Source: Xanthobacteraceae bacterium (GTDB taxonomy: Bacteria; Pseudomonadota; Alphaproteobacteria; Rhizobiales; Xanthobacteraceae). Taken from it: a stretch of 5,451 bases of DNA. A model generated the notes under the pieces. It saw only the letters and a program-made list of their open reading frames with translations, made no database searches and was not told the origin of the DNA. Each line of letters starts with the position of its first letter. Positions within the stretch are counted from its first letter, which is position 1. The stretch covers positions 1 through 5,451 of the forward strand of contig JASHRY010000397.1 of assembly GCA_030037105.1 (NCBI GenBank), given 5' to 3'. Position numbers and translations under genes: made by a program. Shown piece after piece: positions 1 to 4,624 of the stretch.

Positions 1-562
1 CCGGCGCGCTCCGCAGCGGTTTTGCGCGATCGAAGGTGACGACATTCATGGCGTCGCCGGCGAGATTGCGGCCTTCGCTCAGCCGGCAATCCTTGATCTC
101 GACGAGCGCAATCACCGGCCGCTCGCCGCCATCGGCGAGCACGGCGATGTGCCGGCAGTCTTGCGCAAAGGGGACGCCGCCGGCGCGGCCGCTCAGCCTG
201 CCGTCCGCATCGGCCGCGACGCGGTCGCACGGGCGGACCGGGGCGAGCGTCATCGGCGTCAGCGGCGCCTCAAGTCCGGCGCGCGCCAACAGCCAACCTG
301 CGGCCAGCGTTTCGGCGAGCGGCACGGCGAGCGCGAAGCGGCCGGCGACGCCGAGAACGGCAAAGCCGTCGGCGAGGCTTGCGCCCGAGCCGCCGAGCGC
401 TTCCGGAACCCAGGTGAGGATGAGCCCGGCGTCGCCGAGCGCACGCCAAAGCGGCTCCTTCCAGCCGCCATTCTCGGCGCGGTTGATGGCTGAAGGCTCG
501 GCGAGGTCGGCGAAAATCCGCGCCGCCGCATCGGCCACGAGATGTTGGCTTTCGCCCGCCAC
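1..562 (-). CDS. Acyl-CoA dehydrogenase, N-terminal part (runs off left edge)
   Basis: The minus strand is open for 187 codons from a GTG at 560-562 to the window edge. The protein starts VAGESQHLVADAAARIFADL and continues with WKEPLWRALGDAGL (about residues 33-46), WVPEALGGSGASLADGF and FALAVPLAETLAAGWLLARAG. This is the alpha-helical N-terminal domain of acyl-CoA dehydrogenases: the W..L...GL segment, then PE..GG.G....., then the helix leading to the FAD/substrate region. By family knowledge these are cytosolic FAD enzymes that introduce the alpha,beta double bond into acyl-CoA thioesters and pass electrons to ETF. The catalytic base lies in the C-terminal domain and is not in the window, so activity and substrate cannot be judged. 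It resembles the shorter, diverged form often paired with a second dehydrogenase subunit. The GTG is chosen because similarity begins directly after it and no ATG/TTG lies just upstream in frame; a GGAG about 13 nt upstream is a rather distant ribosome site. Family confidence is good, exact start moderate. Confidence 0.8.
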   Translation of the reverse strand, partial: MAGESQHLVADAAARIFADLAEPSAINRAENGGWKEPLWRALGDAGLILTWVPEALGGSGASLADGFAVLGVAGRFALAVPLAETLAAGWLLARAGLEAPLTPMTLAPVRPCDRVAADADGRLSGRAGGVPFAQDCRHIAVLADGGERPVIALVEIKDCRLSEGRNLAGDAMNVVTFDRAKPLRSAP

Positions 563-612
563 GCTGGTTATCCGGCTCCGGCTAAAACCGCCGGCGACAT
601 CTGAGTGCGGTC

Positions 613-656
613 GCCGCGGTTGTCCGCCGCGGCCATGGTGGGGACAAGCCCCATGG
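613..656. other. Two adjacent inverted repeats in the 563-760 spacer
   Basis: GCCGCGG at 613-619 pairs perfectly with CCGCGGC at 627-633 around a 7-nt loop. Immediately beside it, CCAT (633-636) plus GGGG (640-643) can pair with CCCC (649-652) plus ATGG (653-656), with three bulged bases. They lie between the end of the proline-rich protein gene and the acyl-CoA dehydrogenase start, both on the minus strand, 50-95 bp upstream of the latter. No T-run follows on either strand. They could be a transcript-end structure, a leader structure, or chance in very GC-rich DNA. Confidence 0.25.
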
Positions 657-695
657 TTGGCAAGCCGACGTTCGGGAGAAGTGAATTCGATTTTC

Positions 696-714
696 CGTCC
701 GGGCGGGCCGGACG
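696..714 (-). terminator. Candidate terminator hairpin after the proline-rich protein gene
   Basis: CGTCCGG (696-702) and CCGGACG (708-714) form a perfect 7-bp stem with a 5-nt loop. It sits 46 bp past the stop codon of the minus-strand gene that ends at 761. On the minus strand the stem is followed by GAAAATCG rather than a T-run, so it is not a canonical intrinsic terminator; hairpins without a U-tract are common at gene ends in GC-rich alphaproteobacteria. The position is right, the sequence evidence only partial. Confidence 0.35.
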
Positions 715-760
715 CGCCGGACACAGCCGGGCGCGCCGGAATGCGCGGACGAGCGGCCGG

Positions 761-1474
761 TCAGTCGTTGAGCGGTGGTGCAGGCGGAGACGGCTTCGCC
801 GGCGCGGGCGGCGCAGGCGCAGGCTCGCGAATCGTCTTGCCGGACTTGGCGGTATCGGCGGCGGCCTTGCGCGCCGCGAGCTCCGCGGGGCGCGGACGCG
901 GCAGCGGCGGAGATGCCGGCAGGATCGTGCCGGACGCGGAATGCGCGGCAGGCGGCGGCGCAATTGATTCCGGCGGCGGCGGGAGCGCGGCGTTTTGGTC
1001 GTCGGGTACCATATCTTGACCGTCGGAAGCCTGGTCGGGCGCGCTCAATTCCGGTGCACCGTAAGACGGCGGAGCATAGGGCGGCGGCGCGTAATAGGGC
1101 GGCGGTGCGTCAGGCGGCGACAGCATTCCGTACTGACCGTAGCGGCCGGGGCCGGCCACGATCCGATTGACGGCGCGGATTGCGCCGCTGTGGGCATCGA
1201 CCACGACGCGCATGAGAATGCCGCGGAAATCGGTCGCGCGCAGCACATAGGTCGTGCCCTCGCGCAGCGGCGGTGCCAGTGGATCGAATCCGGCCGAACG
1301 CACGATTCTGACGACCTCGTAAGGCGGCATAAAGCCGGGCAAGGGCAGCGGCCCCGACGGCGATGCTTGCGATGGTGGGGTCGGGGGCGGCGTTTGCGCC
1401 TGGCCGGCTACGACAGCGCAGAGCAAGAACGACAGCGAGACCGCGGCGGCCCCGAATACTCTCATCCTCACCAT
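761..1474 (-). CDS. Proline-rich exported protein of unknown function
   Basis: 237 aa if started at the ATG at 1472-1474. Residues 1-27 form a Sec signal peptide: MVRMR, then a hydrophobic core GAAAVSLSFLLCAVVAG and a likely signal peptidase I site near GQA/Q. A proline-rich linker follows (28-50), then a compact globular segment (about 51-106) with YEVVRIVRSAGFDPL, TTYVLRATDFRG and MRVVVDAHSGAIRAVNRI. After this comes a low-complexity tail rich in Pro, Ala and Tyr (PPPYYAPPPYAPPSYGAP at 124-141) ending APPLND. The globular part has the look of a small PepSY-like alpha/beta module ('VVVDA.SG.I..V'); that link is inference. Similar exported proteins recur in Hyphomicrobiales as hypotheticals. 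The tail suggests a periplasmic or cell-surface protein. The frame could extend upstream to 1549, but those 25 residues are not signal-like and the ribosome site lies inside them. No function is assigned. Confidence 0.75.
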   Translation of the reverse strand: MVRMRVFGAAAVSLSFLLCAVVAGQAQTPPPTPPSQASPSGPLPLPGFMPPYEVVRIVRSAGFDPLAPPLREGTTYVLRATDFRGILMRVVVDAHSGAIRAVNRIVAGPGRYGQYGMLSPPDAPPPYYAPPPYAPPSYGAPELSAPDQASDGQDMVPDDQNAALPPPPESIAPPPAAHSASGTILPASPPLPRPRPAELAARKAAADTAKSGKTIREPAPAPPAPAKPSPPAPPLND

Positions 1475-1481
1475 ATCTCCC
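1475..1481 (-). promoter_or_regulatory. Ribosome binding site of the proline-rich protein gene; start ambiguous
   Basis: The minus strand reads GGGGGAG-at-ATG-GTG-AGG-ATG. The purine block (1477-1483 region) is only 2 nt from the first ATG (1472-1474), 5 nt from the in-frame GTG (1469-1471) and 11 nt from the second ATG (1463-1465). Any of the three gives an intact signal peptide, so the choice changes only the first three residues. It argues against the longer frame beginning at 1549. Confidence 0.55.
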
Positions 1482-1616
1482 CCATGATGCGAACCGAACG
1501 CCCGCACGTCGAAGTTAGCCGCAATTGGGGCGGCGTTGGGGCGCGTCATAGCGGGCGCGCAAGCGTTCGGAATTAGACAGCCGCCCGGTCTTGAGCACCG
1601 CTACAGGTTGTTCTCC

Positions 1617-1650
1617 GCCCGTGCGGGAGGATGGGACGCCCGGCACGGGC
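1617..1650. repeat. Long imperfect hairpin between divergent genes
   Basis: GCCCGTGCGGG (1617-1627) pairs with CCC (1639-1641) plus GCACGGGC (1643-1650), giving 11 base pairs with one bulged G (1642) and an 11-nt loop. It lies about 175 bp upstream of the carbonic anhydrase start and about 140 bp upstream of the opposite gene. No T-run follows on either strand, so a leader structure or protein-binding dyad is as likely as a terminator. Confidence 0.35.
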
Positions 1651-1708
1651 ACCGCCAAATCCGGAAACTATGGATCGGTGCAAACGCCGTTCCCGGATTC
1701 TTCGCCGC

Positions 1709-1736
1709 TTGATCGGTCACGCTCTATGCTTATTTT
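1709..1736 (+). promoter_or_regulatory. Candidate sigma70 promoter for carbonic anhydrase
   Basis: TTGATC (1709-1714, 4/6 match to TTGACA) is followed after 16 bp by TATTTT (1731-1736, 4/6 match to TATAAT). Transcription would begin near 1743, leaving a leader of about 80 nt. A weaker alternative is TTGGCG (1735-1740) with TATATC (1760-1765), spacing 19 bp. It is supported by the local A/T-rich composition and position only. Confidence 0.3.
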
Positions 1737-1813
1737 GGCGGGTTCGTTTCGCATCCCTGTATATCGTCGTTTGGATGCCAAGATCGTGACGTGAGCCTGG
1801 ATTGCCCATCGAC

Positions 1814-1819
1814 GGGAGG
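1814..1819 (+). promoter_or_regulatory. Shine-Dalgarno of carbonic anhydrase
   Basis: GGGAGG lies 5 nt before the ATG at 1825. It decides for this start over the internal ATG at 1864 (Met14), which has only GGGG-CCG before it. The first 13 residues, with their Cys-x-x-Cys, are therefore probably translated. Confidence 0.75.
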
Positions 1820-1824
1820 CGAAT

Positions 1825-2562
1825 ATGTGCGAATTTTGCGCGACGCGAGTGCGGCCGGGGCCGATGATCGCCCGGCGAAGCGCCTTGAAACTCGCGACGG
1901 CCGCGGCGGCGGGATTGGCCATTGCCCCGCAGGCGCTGGCCGCAAACGCCCAGGCGCCGCCCAAGCCGGAAAACGTTCTTTCCCCCGACGCCGCGCTCGA
2001 TCGCCTGATGCGGGGCAACGCCCGCTACGTCGAGGGCGTGGGCAGACGGCACGACTTCAAGCACGAACGCGAAGCGCTGAGCCGAGGGCAGAATCCTTTC
2101 GCCGCGATTCTCAGTTGCGCCGATTCCCGCGTTGCGCCCGAATTCTGCTTCGATGCGGGGCTCGGCGATATCTTCGTCTGCCGCGTCGCCGGCAATTTCA
2201 TCAACGACGATATCGTCGCCAGCTTCGAATATGCGGTCCAGGCGCTCAATACGCCGCTCATCATGGTGCTCGGCCACGAAGCCTGCGGCGCCGTCGATGC
2301 GACCATCAAATCGGTTAAGGACGGCACTACGCTTCCCGGCCACCTGCCGGCGCTGGTCGCCGCTCTCACCCCGGCGGTCAACGCCGTGCAAGGCGCGCCC
2401 GGCGACATGCTCGCCAACGCGATCCGCCGCAACGTCATGCTCAATGTCGAGAAACTTAAGGTCGCCGCGCCGATCCTCAGCGCCGCCGTCGACGACAAGA
2501 AAATCCGCATTGTCGGCGCCGTCTATGCGCTCAAATCCGGGCATGTGGAGCTGCTCGCCTGA
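1825..2562 (+). CDS. Beta-class carbonic anhydrase with Tat signal
   Basis: 245 aa. Beta-carbonic anhydrases are zinc enzymes that interconvert CO2 and bicarbonate. All zinc and catalytic-dyad residues are present: C98-A-D100-S-R102 (SCADSR), and H151-E-A-C154 (GHEACGAV), so Cys98, His151 and Cys154 bind zinc and Asp100/Arg102 form the dyad. Other family marks are CRVAGNF (119-125) and a C-terminal IVGAVYALKSGHVELL. The N-terminus carries a twin-arginine motif, ARRSALKLA (16-24), then an Ala-rich hydrophobic stretch ending PQALA (36-40) before AN, so export through Tat to the periplasm and cleavage near residue 40 are inferred. Unusually, the sequence before the arginines begins MCEFC, a Cys-x-x-Cys that would be lost on cleavage. 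A periplasmic enzyme would supply bicarbonate/CO2 balance or buffer pH outside the cytosol. It stands alone, divergent from the gene to its left and convergent with the dehydrogenase to its right, with no transporter or cyanase beside it. Confidence 0.93.
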   Translation: MCEFCATRVRPGPMIARRSALKLATAAAAGLAIAPQALAANAQAPPKPENVLSPDAALDRLMRGNARYVEGVGRRHDFKHEREALSRGQNPFAAILSCADSRVAPEFCFDAGLGDIFVCRVAGNFINDDIVASFEYAVQALNTPLIMVLGHEACGAVDATIKSVKDGTTLPGHLPALVAALTPAVNAVQGAPGDMLANAIRRNVMLNVEKLKVAAPILSAAVDDKKIRIVGAVYALKSGHVELLA

Positions 2563-2715
2563 CGGCGCGGAGTCTGTAGTCCGTATATGTCAAGAAACAT
2601 CATCCCTTCGGTCCGGTGCCTGCATTCGAGACGGTGACTTTATGCTTTATGAAAACAGCGCAGACTTAGCCGTTCCGCCTATGTCGGAGAAGCGCCAACC
2701 AAACCTCCACGCAAG

Positions 2716-3525
2716 TTAGCGATAGCGTTCGGCGAGACGGGGCTGCGCGGCAGCGGTTCGGAGCAATGCGACCTGGGCTTCCGTAATTTTGTCGAATAGA
2801 CTCGCGTCGGCAAGAGCTGGAATACATACCGTTTCGTCACGGGCGAGTGCCGAGAGGCTAGCGCGGGCCAAGTCATCGGCTGTCATCATCGGCGGGTGGC
2901 TGCTGATGTCGATGCCCTGGATCGTGTGGAATTCGGTTTTGACTAGGCCCGGCAAGCAAACCTGGACTCGCACGCCCGTGCCAATAAGCTCTCCTGCCAG
3001 TGCCTGGGTGAAAGCCAGGAGGAACGCTTTGGCGCCCGCATAGGTGGCGCGGTGCGGCAACGGAACGGGCGGCAACGACCCGCTCAACGCAAGCAATGAC
3101 GCGATGTTTATAATGCCGCCTCCGCGGCGTCGGATCATACCTGGGAGCGCCGCGCGCGTCAGTCGCGCAACTGCCAAAACATGGATGCCGATGAGTTTGT
3201 CGATCGTCCTTGGATCAATCGATGCAAACGGCCGGTAGCCGCCAAAACCAGCGTTGTTAACGAGCAGCGCCAACGATTTATCGATCTCAACCGCCGCTAT
3301 AACCTCCGCCAAACCGTCCGCGTGGGTAAGGTCGGCGCAGAGGATTTCTACCTTTACGCCGTAATTACCTTGTAGGCGCTCCGCCAGTTCTTCAAGCCGA
3401 TCGCGTCGACGCGCCACGATTACGAGATCATGTCCGCCGGCTGCGAGTCGTTCGGCAAATGCTGCGCCGATCCCGGCCGACGCGCCGGTTATGACCGCCC
3501 GAGGGCGATCTGAAGAGGATGACAC
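2716..3525 (-). CDS. Short-chain dehydrogenase/reductase (DltE/COG0300-like), NADP type
   Basis: 269 aa, the usual length for a classical SDR. The Rossmann fold opens with the cofactor motif TGASAGIG (T13-G20). Arg39-Arg40-Arg41 after the second strand (VARRRDRLEELAERL) point to NADP(H) rather than NAD(H). D65 (CADLTHAD) and NNAG (90-93) follow, then catalytic Ser143 (INIAS), Tyr162 and Lys166 (TYAGAK) and LPGLVKTEF after strand 6. In this subfamily the helix-4 position normally reads N-V-L, where Asn completes the catalytic tetrad; here it is His115 (GIHVLAVARLT). The substrate cannot be told from sequence; COG0300 members are general carbonyl/alcohol oxidoreductases. The start is GTG, fixed by a very good ribosome site. 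Codon use is visibly less GC-rich than in the genes at both ends of the window. It converges on the carbonic anhydrase with a 153-bp spacer in which I see no clear terminator, and has no partner gene on its own strand except a decayed one upstream. Confidence 0.95.
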   Translation of the reverse strand: MSSSSDRPRAVITGASAGIGAAFAERLAAGGHDLVIVARRRDRLEELAERLQGNYGVKVEILCADLTHADGLAEVIAAVEIDKSLALLVNNAGFGGYRPFASIDPRTIDKLIGIHVLAVARLTRAALPGMIRRRGGGIINIASLLALSGSLPPVPLPHRATYAGAKAFLLAFTQALAGELIGTGVRVQVCLPGLVKTEFHTIQGIDISSHPPMMTADDLARASLSALARDETVCIPALADASLFDKITEAQVALLRTAAAQPRLAERYR

Positions 3526-3531
3526 GGCTAG

Positions 3532-3537
3532 CTCCTT
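3532..3537 (-). promoter_or_regulatory. Shine-Dalgarno that fixes the GTG start of the dehydrogenase
   Basis: The minus strand reads AAGGAG, then 6 nt, then GTG (3523-3525). This near-ideal site and spacing support the rare start codon; similarity to SDR proteins (AVITGASAGIG) begins nine residues later, and no ATG competes. Confidence 0.8.
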
Positions 3538-3560
3538 GTGTCCGTTGATCTGACATTTCC

Positions 3561-3622
3561 CCGGCGAGCGCCGGCTCGATAGAAAATCTGTCCCATTCCG
3601 ATATTTCCGACAATTGGAATTG
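3561..3622 (-). promoter_or_regulatory. Candidate promoter/leader structure of the dehydrogenase
   Basis: About 90 bp before the start lies a short dyad, CAATT-GG-AATTG (3611-3622), overlapped on the minus strand by a weak -35 (TTGTCG, 3608-3613) with CAGATT (3585-3590) 17 bp on as a poor -10. Closer to the gene are two mutually exclusive hairpins, CCGGC-GAGC-GCCGG (3561-3574) and CGAGC-GCCG-GCTCG (3565-3578), about 25 nt before the ribosome site. The arrangement fits an operator plus a folded leader, but each element is short enough to be chance. Confidence 0.2.
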
Positions 3623-3764
3623 AGCGATTAGACCGCATTGAACCAACGGACCCCGCCGAAGACGCTCCCAAGCATAAACACAGAACGATCGCGAGGTTGA
3701 AAAGCCGGCCTCGGATTTGCTTTCGCTCAATCCGATGCTGCGCTTGCGGCCGGGAGCCGATTAT

Positions 3765-4086
3765 TCAGGGATTAGGTCGCACACCATGGTAATTCGGATC
3801 CCCCTCGGGCCAAGTGGACCAACATGGCGGCCTCCTGTTCCGGTATGGCCACGTGCACCCGGGTAGATTCGGCGTGGAACCATATAATTGCCGACGAGCG
3901 GATTGCGGTCGGTGCTGCTTCTGCACATGCTTCTTTATATACGTCCTTGCGGATTTATATACGTCCTTGCGGACGTGGCTTCGGCTCGCTGACCGGCCGG
4001 CGCGACGCAGAATAGGGGCGATGAAAGCGCTCCGCGGCAATGACGGCGAGGAGCGCGCTGGGCAGCGAGAATCCAGGCTTCACCAT
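3765..4086 (-). pseudogene. Decayed gene for a small secreted protein (two frame breaks)
   Basis: Read on the minus strand, an ATG at 4084-4086 with a good ribosome site opens MVKPGFSLPSALLAVIAA, half a signal peptide, but this frame then goes to unlikely sequence and stops at 3955-3957. The frame starting at 4030 supplies the missing half: ALSSPLFCVAPAGQRAEA, with typical signal peptidase sites (APA, AEA). That frame continues TSARTYI into a 20-bp tandem repeat and stops at 3935-3937. With one repeat copy taken away, the same SARTYI runs on in the third frame: KKHVQKQHRPQ, GSTPNLPGCTWPYRN, RRPPCWSTWPEGDPNYHG, stop at 3765-3767. The rebuilt protein is 99 aa: signal peptide, basic linker, and a Trp/Pro-rich C-terminus with two Cys. 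Needed repairs are a 2-nt excess (or 1-nt loss) near 4031-4032 and the extra 20 bp. The function is unknown; a small periplasmic or extracellular protein is inferred. A sequencing error at the first break is possible. Alternatively only the 43-codon first frame (3955-4086) is expressed. Confidence 0.6.
3934..3973. repeat. Perfect 20-bp tandem duplication
   Basis: The unit tttatatacgtccttgcgga occurs twice head to tail (3934-3953 and 3954-3973) with no mismatch. Twenty is not a multiple of three, so it shifts any frame crossing it. The copy at 3954-3973 and its next three bases also hold a 6-bp hairpin, ACGTCC-TTGC-GGACGT (3961-3976), whose minus-strand RNA has a GCAA (GNRA) loop; the other copy lacks the outer pairs. 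The hairpin may have helped the polymerase slip. Confidence 0.97.
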
Positions 4087-4093
4087 AGCTTGT

Positions 4094-4098
4094 CTCCT
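4094..4098 (-). promoter_or_regulatory. Shine-Dalgarno of the decayed small secreted-protein gene
   Basis: AGGAG on the minus strand stands 7 nt before the ATG at 4084-4086. It is the reason for preferring the MVKPGFS start over the TTG at 4130-4132 that would open the second frame. Confidence 0.6.
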
Positions 4099-4281
4099 GT
4101 CTTCCTACCGTGGTCCGGACGCCTCGTCGCAAACAACGGGCCGATCTCGTGCCGCCGCTCCGGCAACACTAAAGAGAGGCCGAAGCAAAAGTCTAACCCA
4201 TTGCGCTCACGCTTGTCCCATGGTCCACTCATGCGGGACGTTGCGGAAGACCGGGCCACAAGGCCGAGGCAAACATCGATG

Positions 4282-4313
4282 CCTTCCCTTCCCCGAACGG
4301 CGGGGCGGGAAGG
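4282..4313. repeat. Strong imperfect hairpin
   Basis: CCTTCCC (4282-4288) pairs with GGGAAGG (4307-4313) and, inside it, CCCCG (4291-4295) with CGGGG (4301-4305). This gives 12 pairs with a small TT/C internal loop and an AACGG end loop. Neither strand continues with a T-run, so it is not a normal intrinsic terminator. Its form, strong and intergenic, resembles dispersed palindromic elements, but a single copy in the window cannot show that. Confidence 0.5.
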
Positions 4314-4358
4314 ACGTTGCCCTTGTGTTGGCGCCCGGAAACTGCCATGTTCCGTATA

Positions 4359-4375
4359 GGACAGCATTGCTGTCC
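4359..4375. promoter_or_regulatory. 17-bp perfect palindrome, operator-like
   Basis: GGACAGCATTGCTGTCC has two 8-bp arms around one central base. Dyads of this size are typical binding sites for dimeric regulators. It lies 250 bp upstream of gltB and 273 bp upstream of the decayed minus-strand gene. I cannot match it to a known regulator site, and no obvious -10/-35 pair sits beside it. Confidence 0.4.
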
Positions 4376-4615
4376 CAATTGGTGGCCGATAGCGCGTGCA
4401 ATCTCCTGACCTTCTTCTCCGCAAGCATGGAAGGAAAAGGTGGAAGAAAGACGCGCGGGTCACAGCCGCCGGAGGCGAGGGCGCGTCGGACGGCGGCAAA
4501 ATAAGCAGCCTGAAGCCTTAGGGCACGAAGGTTGCCTCCCAAGATGCGTAGCTCGCCCTGGTGAATGACGGCGCAACCTCGGACGCCGACCGTTCGGGGC
4601 TCCGCCGCGCGGTGC

Positions 4616-4620
4616 GAGGA
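4616..4620 (+). promoter_or_regulatory. Shine-Dalgarno of gltB
   Basis: GAGGA followed by 4 nt and the ATG at 4625. An overlapping out-of-frame ATG at 4620 opens only a two-codon frame (ATG ATA TGA) whose stop overlaps the gltB start codon. Confidence 0.6.
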
Positions 4621-4624
4621 TGAT

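Larger units (their letters stand above)
1475..1824. other. Divergent intergenic region, no gene seen
   Basis: These 350 bp separate the minus-strand proline-rich protein gene from the plus-strand carbonic anhydrase and must carry both promoters. Visible are the hairpin at 1617-1650, a sigma70-like promoter candidate at 1709-1736, and a widely spaced 8-bp inverted repeat (CCGAACGC at 1494-1501, GCGTTCGG at 1563-1570). The 100 bp before the carbonic anhydrase are clearly richer in A/T than the rest, as expected for a promoter zone. No open frame here has a protein-like sequence together with a good ribosome site. Confidence 0.5.
4087..4624. other. 538-bp region upstream of gltB, no convincing gene
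   Basis: It holds the promoter of gltB and probably that of the decayed gene on the other strand. Visible are the strong hairpin at 4282-4313, the palindrome at 4359-4375 and a loose inverted repeat near gltB (AGGTTGC 4529-4535, GCAACCT 4573-4579). Open frames exist on both strands. One on plus contains KDVALVLAPGN and LLSQLVADSACNLLTFF and stops at 4502-4504; one on minus contains GELRILGGNLRALRLQAAYFA (split here for length) and is antisense to the start of gltB at its beginning. They overlap each other, none has a good ribosome site at a start, and I recognise no family. They could be chance frames or remnants of a lost gene. No clear sigma70 or sigma54 promoter was found. Confidence 0.5.

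Noticed and set aside
36..1019. 327-codon plus-strand open frame
   Set aside because: It is antisense to the acyl-CoA dehydrogenase and the proline-rich protein; its product is Arg/Ser/Gly-rich with no domain, typical of a shadow in GC-rich DNA.
1660..1695. Possible general-stress (EcfG-type GGAAC...CGTT) promoter before the carbonic anhydrase
   Set aside because: The elements read GGAAAC and CGTT with a 19-base gap, outside the usual 16-18, and the first element is imperfect.
1717..2544. 275-codon minus-strand open frame opposite the carbonic anhydrase
   Set aside because: The plus strand carries a full, motif-complete enzyme with a good ribosome site; the antisense frame mirrors its codon bias.
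2642..2719. 25-codon plus-strand ORF starting MLYENSADLAV between the convergent genes
   Set aside because: It has no good ribosome site, overlaps the end of the dehydrogenase gene, and no recognisable sequence.
3428..3730. 100-codon minus-strand frame overlapping the start of the dehydrogenase
   Set aside because: It runs into the dehydrogenase in another frame and there becomes Arg-rich shadow; no ribosome site or domain.
3772..3825. 17-codon minus-strand ORF (MLVHLARGG...) behind a perfect AGGAGG at 5-nt spacing, a possible leader peptide
   Set aside because: The AGGAGG and the ORF fall inside the third-frame coding segment of the pseudogene (Arg-Arg-Pro-Pro-Cys codons), which explains them better; the dehydrogenase start is also about 250 bp away.
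3934..3973. Short CRISPR-like array
   Set aside because: Only two units in direct contact with no spacers; this is a simple tandem duplication.
4330..4590. Possible sigma54 (GG-N10-GC) promoter for gltB
   Set aside because: All candidates read by eye had the wrong spacing (11 or 12 instead of 10 bases) and poor flanking matches.
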